Shown here one piece after another: positions 27,601 through 34,956 of a DNA stretch of 64,000 nt. Under the pieces are notes generated by a model. The model ran no database searches and was not told the origin of the DNA. It saw only the letters and a program-made list of their open reading frames with translations. The stretch comes from Bacteroidales bacterium (GTDB lineage: Bacteria; Bacteroidota; Bacteroidia; Bacteroidales; WCHB1-69): assembly GCA_024686335.1 (NCBI GenBank), contig JAILCI010000060.1, positions 1 through 64,000 on the forward strand. The letters run 5' to 3'. The position numbers and the translations under genes are program-made. Numbering within the stretch: position 1 is the stretch's first letter; every line of letters starts with the position of its first letter.

Positions 27601-29655
27601 AGCTTTGAGAACATTACTGGCACCCCAACCAAGCGTACTAAGTACATGCCAATGCGACGTGCCTGCCGAGGCATCATTAAGACATACTATATCAGATTCT
27701 CCAGCAATCTGGGTTCCAGATGGCGACATGGGAATCACAGGCTGACTAGACAAACAATCGTAAAGCACACCAACCCAAAGTTCCTGGTTCGCATCTATTA
27801 GTACAGGTGTAGTCAAACTAATTGTGTTCCAATGATCCATATTTAAGTCATCCAGATTGACCTCTTGACTTACAACCAACGTACCCGGATTGACAACATT
27901 ATCAACATAGCTGCCGCCCGTATAAACTCTGATAGTACACCCATCAACCCCAGAGATAGGGACAAAAGACACTTTAGTCAATTGTTTTTGATGATGTGCA
28001 GCCAAATCGGATGTCAAAAAGCGTTGGACAGCTTCAACTGATGTAGTACCAGTGAAAGAAAAGGGATAATAAGTGGAAGAGTCCTTCGATATAGGATATG
28101 TATTTGCAACAAAAACCGGAGCAGTCCAACTCACATTAACCGTATCCCACACTTGAGTTAGAGTAAGCGGCTGCGGAGATGGACAAGTTAAAACATATGT
28201 TGAGCCTGTAAGATCAATATTAGCAGACAAAGAATTAACAGCAAGAGTAATTTGGCCACTTTCTGTTACAGCTTGATCAGACACGCTGGGGTTATAGCGG
28301 ACATAAAACTTCTGACCGTCCGGAGCGAGATTTATTGACTGTGACATCGTCAATGAATCTTTTCCAATAAGAAAATTACCAGAAACGAATACTTGGATAG
28401 AATCTGTAACGAGATGTGTAAGAACCTGAACAGGTTGAGCAGCACTTACAGTCCCTGAGGGTATAAAGAAATCCAAAGCGCTTTGATCTACTTGAAGTAT
28501 TGGAGTATCAGCCTGAATACCTATCAACATTGCTTGGGAATCATTAAAAGTATAATTCCCCGGATTCATATTATCCAAACTGAAATATGCATTCAGATAT
28601 CCACCCCATCCCCAATTTATATGGAACAAGTCGTCACTGTCATAACCATCGCAAACAAAAGCATGCCCTCCGTTAGGACCACTTCCCCTATACAGAATCG
28701 GATGCAACTGATTCAGTTCTGACTTCATCATACTAATCCACGATGCATCATCACAATTCATACGATAATAAAAATGACCAGCTGAATAACCAAAATGGTC
28801 TTGTAGAGCATCATTCACATGTTCCAAGGAAGCACTACTTGAATAAGGACCAAACTGCATCGAAACACTTACCGCGCAATGGTAAATCAACTTTGCCACC
28901 TCATTGATTTGCATAGTTGGAGTTGAAGCAGACAATGAATTTGGCATTATTGAATAATGGTATACTGTACTACCATAATTGACAGACTGTGTTCCATAGG
29001 TAGATAACGTATATTGTTTACTACCTATTCCTACTGTCGGATACTCCCAATAACGAATCACTTGGGCCATCGCTGTCGCCACGCATCCGGCATAGACATG
29101 GTCGTTTCCAGCCCAGGAATTCTCATCCACAGGACAAAGGTTATTGTAGAACTGATTCTGATTCCACTGTGTTGACAATAATGGAGCAACAATAACTGTT
29201 CTATCTTGCTGCGGCGCATTTTCATACCAGTTTCTCCACAATGCTTGGTTGTCGGGATTTGGTGCTAGATTGGAGGAGATGACACCACCGATTTGCGCGC
29301 ACTTCTCATCCAGCCATTCTCCTAGCGCATCAGGCATTGCAGCCGTATCAAAAGAGGATGTCATAGAATAGGCCAAAACCGGTTTCACGCGATCATCAGC
29401 AGACAAAATCACAAAACCATCTCCTACATTATATATATATAGACACGGGACAGAACCTCTCACAGCACCTATTTGCTCATGTGCCGCATATACCAATGTA
29501 GTATTTACAGAAGTCTGAACTGTAGATTTACTTTGGAAAAAATTAATTGCCACCTGTTTCGCGACAGTAGTATCTACTGGTGCAGACCACAAAACAGACG
29601 TGATGTTAAACGTCAGAAAAGATACAAGTAATAGGAGTAGAGCTTTTCTTTTCAT
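21694..29655 (-). CDS. Giant C10-family cysteine protease with 35 tandem repeats and T9SS signal
   Basis: Surface protein of 2653 residues. A signal peptide (about 1-24) is followed by a streptopain-like propeptide and C10 domain with catalytic Cys191 (YAGCVATAMAQV), His331 (GGHAFVCDGY) and the HINWGWGG block at 345-352. Residues about 380-790 form beta-rich domains resembling Bacteroidota adhesin modules. Then come 35 repeats of 49 residues (one of 48) with consensus VYNEITL.SCG.HTWNGTEY and GCDSIVTLHLTV, each with two Cys. The C-terminus (LTLFPVPAASILYVDGG to GVYLLFARLRDG and FNVLKR) is a type A T9SS signal. Relatives include interpain and PrtT-like proteases. It lies 10 bp after lnt and 3 bp before an M28 gene. 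Confidence 0.93.
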   Translation of the reverse strand: MKRKALLLLLVSFLTFNITSVLWSAPVDTTVAKQVAINFFQSKSTVQTSVNTTLVYAAHEQIGAVRGSVPCLYIYNVGDGFVILSADDRVKPVLAYSMTSSFDTAAMPDALGEWLDEKCAQIGGVISSNLAPNPDNQALWRNWYENAPQQDRTVIVAPLLSTQWNQNQFYNNLCPVDENSWAGNDHVYAGCVATAMAQVIRYWEYPTVGIGSKQYTLSTYGTQSVNYGSTVYHYSIMPNSLSASTPTMQINEVAKLIYHCAVSVSMQFGPYSSSASLEHVNDALQDHFGYSAGHFYYRMNCDDASWISMMKSELNQLHPILYRGSGPNGGHAFVCDGYDSDDLFHINWGWGGYLNAYFSLDNMNPGNYTFNDSQAMLIGIQADTPILQVDQSALDFFIPSGTVSAAQPVQVLTHLVTDSIQVFVSGNFLIGKDSLTMSQSINLAPDGQKFYVRYNPSVSDQAVTESGQITLAVNSLSANIDLTGSTYVLTCPSPQPLTLTQVWDTVNVSWTAPVFVANTYPISKDSSTYYPFSFTGTTSVEAVQRFLTSDLAAHHQKQLTKVSFVPISGVDGCTIRVYTGGSYVDNVVNPGTLVVSQEVNLDDLNMDHWNTISLTTPVLIDANQELWVGVLYDCLSSQPVIPMSPSGTQIAGESDIVCLNDASAGTSHWHVLSTLGWGASNVLKATVEDVPSTVVSYSVWKNGVQLDEIYSAGYQDVGVSPGHYVYDVLTNWDDGCVVVSTDSIDVVLPSLYVDTIVCYDAFPLTWRGVTFTSPGTQSLEYDDHILVLTTEVWNVNHQSVTESECESFSWHDITYTNSGDYTFSHTDSHGCTQVDTLHLTILQPVYNELVLSSCGSYFWNNVEYSTSGDYTKTFTAANGCDSIVTLHLTILNPVYNIISLSSCGSYNWNGTEYTTSGYYAQTFTASNGCDSIVTLHLTIYNPEHTAVSVEACESYTWHGLSHTTSGDYVYPHADSHGCTQVDTLHLTILHPVYNDITLTSCSSHTWNGVLYDVSGTYVQSFTAANGCDSIITLHLTILNPVYNDITLTTCGSHTWNGTEYTISGDYTQTFTAANGCDSIVILHLTILNPVYNIISLSSCSSYNWNGTEYTTSGYYAQTFTAANGCDSIVTLHLTIYNPEHTAVSVSACESYTWHGLSHTTSGDYFYPHADSHGCTQVDTLHLTILQPVYNEITLSSCGPHTWNGVLYDVSGTYVQSFTAANGCDSIVTLHLNVLNPVYNDITLTTCGSHTWNGLEYTATGDYTQTFTAANGCDSIVTLHLTVRYPVYNEITLTTCGSHTWNGVLYDISGTYVQSFTAANGCDSIVTLHLTVRYPVYNEITLTTCGSHTWNGLEYTATGDYTQTFTAANGCDSIVTLHLTVNMPKNVEIFESDCESYVWNGIEYASSGDYTQSFLAADGCDSIVTLHLSISDAKYKEINESVCGPHTWNGTEYTASGDYTQTFTAANGCDSTVTLHLNVLNPVYNEITLTTCGSHTWNGTEYTVSGDYTQAFTAANGCDSIVTLHLTIRYPVYNEITLSSCGPHTWNGTEYTASGDYTQTFTAANGCDSIVTLHLTVRYPVYNEITLSSCGSHTWNGTEYTVSGDYTQSFTAANGCDSIVTLHLTVRNPVYNEITLTTCGPHTWNGTEYTASSDYTQTFTAANGCDSIVTLHLTIRYPVYNDITLSSCGPHTWNGAEYTVSGDYTQTFTAANGCDSIVTLHLTVRYPVYNEITLTTCGSHMWNGTEYTVSGDYTQAFTAANGCDSIVTLHLTVRNPVYNEITLTTCGPHTWNGTEYISSGDYTQTFTAANGCDSIVTLHLTVRYPVYNEITLSSCGPHTWNGTEYTATGDYTQTFTAANGCDSIVTLHLTVRYPVYNDITLSTCGSHTWNGVLYDLSGTYVQSFTAANGCDSIVTLHLTVRNPVYNEITLTTCGSHTWNGTEYTVSGDYTQAFTAANGCDSIVTLHLTVRYPVYNEITLSTCGPHTWNGTGYTATGDYTQTFTADNGCDSTVTLHLTVRYPVYNDVTLFSCGTHTWNGTEYTVSGDYTQTFPAANGCDSIVTLHLTVRYPVYNDITLSTCGSHTWNGLEYTATGDYTQTFTAANGCDSIVTLHLTVRYPVYNDITLSTCGSHTWNGVLYDLSGTYVQSFAAASGCDSTVTLHLTVRYPVYNDITLSTCGPHTWNGTEYTVTGDYTQTFTAANGCDSIVTLHLTVLNSVYNEKTLSSCGPHTWNGTEYTATGDYTQTFTADNGCDSTVTLHLTVRYPVYNEITLTTCGSHTWNGTEYTATGDYTQTFTAANGCDSIVTLHLTVRNPVYNEITLSSCGSHTWNDTEYTTSGDYTQTFTAANGCDSIVTLHMTVLNPVYNDITLSSCGSHTWNGVLYDLSGTYVQSFTAANGCDSIVTLHLTVRNPVYNEITLSSCGSHTWNGVLYVLSGTYVQSFTAANGCDSIVTLHLTVLNSVYNEITLSSCGPHTWNGTEYTTSGDYTQPFTAANGCDSIVTLHLTVNQSVETYDTLLLSVHDLPYEITDAQVTITEDSPAVSEYDYLLETIYGCDSLVHLTVRIIDVGVDDLQQIKLTLFPVPAASILYVDGGNLETIQLYNMNGSLLKTIECRGEGIQTVEVADLADGVYLLFARLRDGSIARELFNVLKR
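22126..27267 (-). repeat. Tandem array of 35 coding repeats, 147 bp each
   Basis: The 5142 bp equal exactly 34 units of 147 bp plus one of 144 bp, in frame. Three subtypes alternate: a major type with NGTEYTxSGDYTQTF, a second with NGVLYDxSGTYVQSF, and an older one with SHTTSGDY and GCTQVDTLHL. Repeats 3-5 and 7-9 counted from the N-terminus are a multi-unit duplication. Neighbouring units toward the C-terminus are nearly identical in DNA, a sign of recent expansion by recombination. Confidence 0.95.
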
Positions 29656-29665
29656 TATTACAAGT

Positions 29666-31309
29666 TTATGAACGATTACGAATTCTTCTCACCACACTCT
29701 CCACGATGGTCAGCAGTAAGATGAGAACCATCAAATCAACAGCAATACGAGCTATATAATCTCCATGCTTTGTATAAAAAGTTATATGATTTTGCGCATA
29801 GACTATCGACTTCAAGGCGATTCTAGTACCATAGTCTGTTGTGATAAGCGCATCACCTGTTGGGGAAATGACGGCAGAGTTACCTCCGTTGGCTGAACGT
29901 ACCACATAACGACGCGTCTCTACAGCACGTAACCGTGACATCTCATAGTGCTGAAAATGTCCCGGACTATCACCCCACCAGGAATCATTGGTAATAACCG
30001 TCAGGAGGTTTGCACCAGCCTTGGCAAAATTGCTAACCAGCTCGCCATAGATAGACTCATAACAAATAGCCGTACCCACTTTCACCGGCTCACCATTCAC
30101 ATCAATGGTAAAGACTCTTTGTGATGTGTCTCTTCCCAACGTACCATTAAAGCCACCCAACTCCACCATTAAGTCTGAAAGGAAACCAAACACCTGAGGA
30201 TATGGGAAGGCCTCTGTGCCTGGCACCAAGCGACTTTTGTGGTAATGGCCGTTATAGCCGTTGGCATTAAAACACATTACAGTATTATAATGTTGTCCAT
30301 AGGTCATGGGACCAATCTTTGTTGCCGTAGGGGTCGGATGATCCAAAATGTCAAAGGTAGAAAGACCAATCAACATGTTAAGATGCGGATAGTCCTTCAT
30401 CATGCTGTCTACCCATAGGAAACATCCATACATTGATGGAGAGGGTGGACGCTGGTTAGCCACCATGGATTTCAATGAGACCGTATGCGGAAAAACATCC
30501 TCTGGGCATACCACCAGATTGGTTTCATTAGACAGTAATGGAGAAATCAGAGAGTCCACTCGCTGAGCATGTTGGAGGTTAGTCATCACAAACTCCTCCT
30601 CGAAATTGTCGGTATTAGGCTGAACGACTACAACATTAATCGGAGTACTCTTATCAATATGTTTCTGACAACTCTTGTACTGGATTCCGGAAATCAACAT
30701 CGGAATGAAGAGGAGCAAAAAAGAACTAATTGCAAAAGACCATATTTTCTTTTTCTCTTTGCTGACAAGTGCTCTTATCAGATAATAAAGCAGAAAGTTC
30801 ACTGCAATCACCCACAAGGTGCCACCAAGGGCTCCCGTCACCGAGTACCATTGAACGACTTGCGGGCATACGGCAAACACATTGCCTATGTTCAGCCACG
30901 GCCATGTCAACTCCCAATTCAGATGCAAGTATTCAAAAGAAATCCAAAAACTTGCAAAGGCAATCGGATGAATCCACTCTTTGGACAAACGCTTGCGACA
31001 GGCATGCCAAAGTGCGAAGACCAGTGACATAAGCAGTGCATTCACCAAGACGGCGAAGAGACCGCCTGGAATACTGACATACGAGACCCAATAGGTGGTA
31101 ATGGCATTCCAGACGACAAAACCGGGATAGGAGAAGATGAATCCTTTCCAAAAGGCTACCTTGCTACCTTTTCTGAGCAGATGATCACTGACAAAGATGA
31201 AGGGTATCAAACCAAAGAAAACGAGAAAGGGTAATCCGTATGGATACCAGGCCACGCCAAAGAGCAGACCTCCGAGAATACTGAGGAGTAAGAGTCTATA
31301 CCACTTCAT
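29666..31309 (-). CDS. lnt: Apolipoprotein N-acyltransferase
   Basis: Inner-membrane enzyme that adds the third acyl chain to the N-terminal Cys of lipoproteins. The 547 residues have six or so N-terminal helices (about 5-210), a nitrilase-like periplasmic domain (about 222-500) and a final helix. The catalytic triad is visible as Glu270 (CPEDVF), Lys358 (YHKSRLVPGTE) and Cys417 (ICYESIYGE). It starts 9 bp after the dsbD stop and ends 10 bp before the C10 protease, so it lies inside the long minus-strand unit. Confidence 0.95.
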   Translation of the reverse strand: MKWYRLLLLSILGGLLFGVAWYPYGLPFLVFFGLIPFIFVSDHLLRKGSKVAFWKGFIFSYPGFVVWNAITTYWVSYVSIPGGLFAVLVNALLMSLVFALWHACRKRLSKEWIHPIAFASFWISFEYLHLNWELTWPWLNIGNVFAVCPQVVQWYSVTGALGGTLWVIAVNFLLYYLIRALVSKEKKKIWSFAISSFLLLFIPMLISGIQYKSCQKHIDKSTPINVVVVQPNTDNFEEEFVMTNLQHAQRVDSLISPLLSNETNLVVCPEDVFPHTVSLKSMVANQRPPSPSMYGCFLWVDSMMKDYPHLNMLIGLSTFDILDHPTPTATKIGPMTYGQHYNTVMCFNANGYNGHYHKSRLVPGTEAFPYPQVFGFLSDLMVELGGFNGTLGRDTSQRVFTIDVNGEPVKVGTAICYESIYGELVSNFAKAGANLLTVITNDSWWGDSPGHFQHYEMSRLRAVETRRYVVRSANGGNSAVISPTGDALITTDYGTRIALKSIVYAQNHITFYTKHGDYIARIAVDLMVLILLLTIVESVVRRIRNRS

Positions 31310-31318
31310 CGGTTATAT

Positions 31319-33352
31319 CTATTTTTTATTGAATTTATCGATACCTTCGCGCAAGAACTTGATATAGTTGTTCACGTCACGTTCATAGTAGGTTGGACCT
31401 GAAAGGATATTACCATCAGGATCCACAACAAAATAGCAGGGTTGGGAGTTCTCATGATAGCGAGACTGCTCAATCATACGATTCTTGGCACCCAGCATGG
31501 TGATAGGGTCGCCGTCGGCATCTTTCATCTTTCCTTTCTCTTCAGCAGGAAGTTCTATTACTTTATCATCAGCATAGAGAGTGCAGACGATGAGCTCCTC
31601 GGCAAAGATGCGGCGCACCTCCGGATCAATCCATACAGCATTCTCCACATTACGACAATTGGTACAACCATGACCAGTGAAATCCAAGAATACCGGTTTG
31701 CCCTCTTTCTTGGCAACGCGCAAGGCTTGGTCATAATCGAAATAACCCTTGATGCCAAACGGAATCTCCAATTTGTCAGCATACAATGGTTCCTCAGTCC
31801 ATTGGTATGTGGATGTTGCGCCACCACCATTGCCGGACTCAGTGCGGACAATATTGGTAATATCAAAATCCTGGGTGGTCATCGGAGGAAGCCAACCGGA
31901 GATGGCTTTCAACGGAGCACCAAACATACCTGGAATCATATAGACGACGAATGTAAAGACAAACACAGCCAATGTGAAACGCACAGGACTCTTCTGTACC
32001 GGATAGTCATCATCCAGCGGGAAGCGAATCTTTCCGAGCAGGTAGAGACCGAGCAAAGAGAAGATTACAATCCAGAAGGCAAGGTAGACCTCACGGTCGA
32101 GGATGCCCCAGTGGTAGGTTTGGTCGGGGACATTGATAAACTTCAATGCGAAGGCAATTTCCACGAAGGCGAGCACCACTTTGAGTGTGTTCATCCAGCC
32201 TCCGGACTTCGGCATTTTCTTCAACAGACTCGGGAAGAGGGCAAAGAGAGTGAACGGCACAGCGATACCCAAGGAAAAGCCCAACATGCCGATTACAGGT
32301 TTGAGCAGAGAGCCGCCGGCAGCCTGTAATGCCACAGCGCCAGCAATAGGCAGGGTGCAGGAGAAGGAGACCAGCACCAGTGTCAGAGCCATGAAGAAGA
32401 TTCCGGCAATACCACCAGCACGCTGACGTTTGGCCGAACCATTAACCCATGAACTTGGCAAGGCAATCTCAAAATAACCCAGCAATGAAAAGGCGAATAT
32501 CAAAAAGATGACTGCGAACAGAAGGTTCGGAATCCAGTGTGTACTCAAAACATTACCGAGGCTAGCGCCAAAGATCAGAGATAGTACCAAACCGAAGACT
32601 ACAAATATCAAAATAATGAAAAGACCATACAACAATGCGTCGCGTTTGCCCTTGTGACCCTCTTTGGAGAAGAAAGAGACCGTCATTGGAATCATTGGGA
32701 AGACGCATGGCATCAGGAGGCCGATAAAACCGCCGCCGATAGCCATCAAGAAATAGCGCCACATAGACTCCTCTTCTTCACCTTTATTTTCAGCAGTTGC
32801 AGGCTCTTCGGGGGCAGGTGCCACAGTGGTGTCGGTAGGACTCTCAGCGACCGTATCCTCTTTCACCTCCTCAACGGGAACTGCAGTTACGGCTGGATGA
32901 TAATCTTTCAACTCGAATGAGAACTTCTCCTCCACCGGAGTACAACGGCCTTCGATACAAGCCTGACCTGAGAGAGTTCCTTTGACAGTCACCGGCTGAT
33001 CGTCCAATACTTTCACGCGCTGACGAAAAGTCACCGCCTTAGTGAAAAACTTGGAAGTACAATCAAAAAGTTCGTCATACTCCTCTTGCGGCTTAGGCTC
33101 TTGTACTTTACCGATACGTTTGTAGCCGGCAGAGGTCTTGAAGTCAAAGGAGATAGGTATCTCAATACACTTGCTGTCTTTGTACTGTGAATAGAGATGC
33201 CATCCATCTTGGATTTTAGCCTTGAACTGCAACTCGGCCACTGAATCGTTGATCTTAGTGGAAGTATAGGTCCATTTTACTGGGGATTCCTGCGCATTTA
33301 ACGTCAGAAAACTCATGCAAATCGCCACAAAAGCGAGGATCAGTCTTTTCAT
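31319..33352 (-). CDS. dsbD: Thiol:disulfide interchange protein DsbD
   Basis: Moves reducing power across the inner membrane to periplasmic thiol proteins. The 677 residues comprise a signal peptide, an N-terminal DsbD-alpha-like domain with a Cys pair (GQACIEGRC), an acidic and proline-rich linker, about eight membrane helices with the redox Cys in LLMPCVFPMIP and SFSCTLPIAG, and a C-terminal thioredoxin domain with active site GCTNC. The ATG at 33350-33352 is chosen because the -7 box (33389-33396) covers the next upstream ATG. It is the first gene of the five-gene unit dsbD-lnt-C10 protease-M28-M28. Confidence 0.94.
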   Translation of the reverse strand: MKRLILAFVAICMSFLTLNAQESPVKWTYTSTKINDSVAELQFKAKIQDGWHLYSQYKDSKCIEIPISFDFKTSAGYKRIGKVQEPKPQEEYDELFDCTSKFFTKAVTFRQRVKVLDDQPVTVKGTLSGQACIEGRCTPVEEKFSFELKDYHPAVTAVPVEEVKEDTVAESPTDTTVAPAPEEPATAENKGEEEESMWRYFLMAIGGGFIGLLMPCVFPMIPMTVSFFSKEGHKGKRDALLYGLFIILIFVVFGLVLSLIFGASLGNVLSTHWIPNLLFAVIFLIFAFSLLGYFEIALPSSWVNGSAKRQRAGGIAGIFFMALTLVLVSFSCTLPIAGAVALQAAGGSLLKPVIGMLGFSLGIAVPFTLFALFPSLLKKMPKSGGWMNTLKVVLAFVEIAFALKFINVPDQTYHWGILDREVYLAFWIVIFSLLGLYLLGKIRFPLDDDYPVQKSPVRFTLAVFVFTFVVYMIPGMFGAPLKAISGWLPPMTTQDFDITNIVRTESGNGGGATSTYQWTEEPLYADKLEIPFGIKGYFDYDQALRVAKKEGKPVFLDFTGHGCTNCRNVENAVWIDPEVRRIFAEELIVCTLYADDKVIELPAEEKGKMKDADGDPITMLGAKNRMIEQSRYHENSQPCYFVVDPDGNILSGPTYYERDVNNYIKFLREGIDKFNKK

Positions 33353-33388
33353 AATCTTTTTCGTATTATACATTATAAATAAAGAGCG

Positions 33389-33396
33389 CAAAAATA
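33389..33396 (-). promoter_or_regulatory. Promoter -7 box of dsbD unit
   Basis: TATTTTTG on the minus strand, 36 bp before the chosen dsbD ATG. It is divergent from the hemerythrin-gene promoter 22 bp away. Confidence 0.65.
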
Positions 33397-33418
33397 AAAA
33401 AAATAAAGAATTTTAGTG

Positions 33419-33426
33419 TACTTTTG
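33419..33426 (+). promoter_or_regulatory. Promoter -7 box of hemerythrin-regulator unit
   Basis: TACTTTTG, an exact TAnnTTTG match, 26 bp before the ATG at 33453. No clear -33 box is seen. Confidence 0.6.
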
Positions 33427-33452
33427 CCACCGAAATATTTATATCAAAAAAG

Positions 33453-34160
33453 ATGAAAAAAGACGACACCTACACCTTCGTGAATGCCAACATGAAACTG
33501 GCTGATGCCGTGGCTCAATACAACAACCTCATCACACTATTCCCGCGACTGGGCATTTCCCTGGGTTTTGGCGACAAGACCATAGGCCAAGTTTGCGATG
33601 AGAATCACGTCTCCTGCCAACTCTTCCTACTGGTATGCAACGTATATGCTCATAGAGACTACACACCTGACATTGAAACACTTACCGCTTGTCCCATCAT
33701 TGACATCGTCAACTATCTGAAAGCTTCACACGAAGACTACCTTACTTACAACTTCCCCCATATCGAGGCTCATCTTGGACGCATTATGGAAGACTGGGCG
33801 CCGAAATACAAAAGTCTTATCACCAATTTCTACACTGAATACAAACAAGAGGTCGTGCAACACTTCAAGCATGAGGAAGAGGTCGTATTCCCCTATATTC
33901 GCCAGTTGAGCGAGAACAAGGGAGGAAAAAGCCGTTCCAAAGGCAACAATTTCGACAAACAGCACAGCGAAATCGAAGACAAGTTACAGGATTTCACGAA
34001 CCTTTTGATGAAATACATACCTGCCGATGCCCGCCAACGTGACTTGATCAACATGCTTGTGGACATCTTCATGCTCGCAGAAGACATTGAAAACCACACT
34101 CTTATGGAAGATAAGATCTTAATCCCCTACATCAAATACCTTGAAAGTCATGTCCAGTAA
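33453..34160 (+). CDS. Hemerythrin-domain protein, YtfE/ScdA-like
   Basis: Cytoplasmic protein of 235 residues. A C-terminal four-helix hemerythrin domain shows spaced His/Glu pairs: SHEDYLTYNFPHIEAHL, HFKHEEEVVFPYI, FDKQHSEIEDKL and ENHTLMEDKILIPYI, suited to a di-iron site. The N-terminal 90 residues resemble the ScdA_N region (LFPRLGISLGFGDKTIGQVC) but lack the CCG motif of repair-of-iron-centres proteins. Relatives sense or detoxify NO or O2, or repair Fe-S clusters. Its 3' end overlaps the LuxR-type regulator gene by 11 bp, which strongly suggests joint function. Confidence 0.85.
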   Translation: MKKDDTYTFVNANMKLADAVAQYNNLITLFPRLGISLGFGDKTIGQVCDENHVSCQLFLLVCNVYAHRDYTPDIETLTACPIIDIVNYLKASHEDYLTYNFPHIEAHLGRIMEDWAPKYKSLITNFYTEYKQEVVQHFKHEEEVVFPYIRQLSENKGGKSRSKGNNFDKQHSEIEDKLQDFTNLLMKYIPADARQRDLINMLVDIFMLAEDIENHTLMEDKILIPYIKYLESHVQ

Positions 34161-34749
34161 TTATAAAATAGTAGTAGCGGACCCCTCCCCGATTGTGCTT
34201 ATCGGGCTGTCCTATATGATAAAGGAGTTGGACGATTTCGAGGTCGTATTGAAATCGACCGACATGCACACGGTCATGACGCGCATCCACCTGACAAATC
34301 CTGATGTGCTCATCATCAATCCGATGATGCTGGACTACAGCAAGCGGATGATGCTTCACGATGTCTTCCGGGACCTGCCGAAGATGAAAGTCATCGCCCT
34401 CACCTCCATCTATTTTGAGAACACGCTATTGAAACAATACGATGGGGTCATCGAGATCAACGACAACCTGCAGCGCATCAAGTCAACGCTCCACCAAGTA
34501 GTCCGGTCGACACGCAAGAGCAACGATGACGCTGACTCTCCGACACTCTCTGACCGAGAGAAAGAGGTGCTGGTTTGTCTTTCCAAAGGCAAGAAAAACA
34601 GTGAGATTGCCGAGGCCTTAAACATCAGTGTCCACACCGTCATCACGCACAGAAAAAACATCATCAAAAAGACTGGCATCAAATCTGTCGCCGCATTGAC
34701 TGTATATGCCATCCTTAACAATTTAATTGAAGAAAAAGACATTATCTAA
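34150..34749 (+). CDS. LuxR-family regulator with degenerate receiver domain
   Basis: DNA-binding protein of 199 residues. The N-terminal receiver-like domain (about 5-115) retains Asp11 (VVADPSP) but has Asn57 in DVLIINPMM, where the phospho-acceptor Asp should be. It is therefore unlikely to be a normal phosphorylation switch. The C-terminal GerE/LuxR HTH (LSDREKEVLVCLSKGKKNSEIAEALNIS split, then VHTVITHRKNI) is intact. The ATG at 34150 lies within the last codons of the hemerythrin gene; a TTG three codons earlier is less likely. A terminator follows at 34780. No histidine kinase is adjacent. Confidence 0.88.
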   Translation: MSSNYKIVVADPSPIVLIGLSYMIKELDDFEVVLKSTDMHTVMTRIHLTNPDVLIINPMMLDYSKRMMLHDVFRDLPKMKVIALTSIYFENTLLKQYDGVIEINDNLQRIKSTLHQVVRSTRKSNDDADSPTLSDREKEVLVCLSKGKKNSEIAEALNISVHTVITHRKNIIKKTGIKSVAALTVYAILNNLIEEKDII

Positions 34750-34779
34750 ATAGTTGTGTTTCAAAGAGAAAAACCTACA

Positions 34780-34819
34780 AAGCCACAGAGAAGGAAAGGG
34801 TATCTCTGTGGCTTTTTTT
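34780..34819 (+). terminator. Terminator after hemerythrin-regulator unit
   Basis: Perfect 12-bp stem AAGCCACAGAGA (34780-34791) against 34803-34814 with an 11-nt loop, followed by seven T residues. Confidence 0.9.
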
Positions 34820-34861
34820 ATCAACTCATCTCCTTTACAAAATTCTAATAAAAAATATCTA

Positions 34862-34891
34862 TTTGAGGATATCATAAAAATTGTATATTTG
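34862..34891 (+). promoter_or_regulatory. Promoter of secDF
   Basis: TTTG at 34862-34865, 18 bp, then TATATTTG at 34884-34891. The leader to the ATG at 34957 is about 60 nt and AT-rich. Confidence 0.8.
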
Positions 34892-34956
34892 CGACCTTAA
34901 AATTTTTAGGTTTGAATTTATATAAATAATTAGAAATCAAATAAGTAAGTAGAAAG

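Noticed and set aside
30569-31027. Open frame opposite lnt
   Set aside because: It overlaps the catalytic Glu region of lnt; no start context or domain.
34891-34956. Riboswitch or leader structure before secDF
   Set aside because: The 60-nt leader is AT-rich without stable stems; no riboswitch consensus was recognised anywhere in the window.
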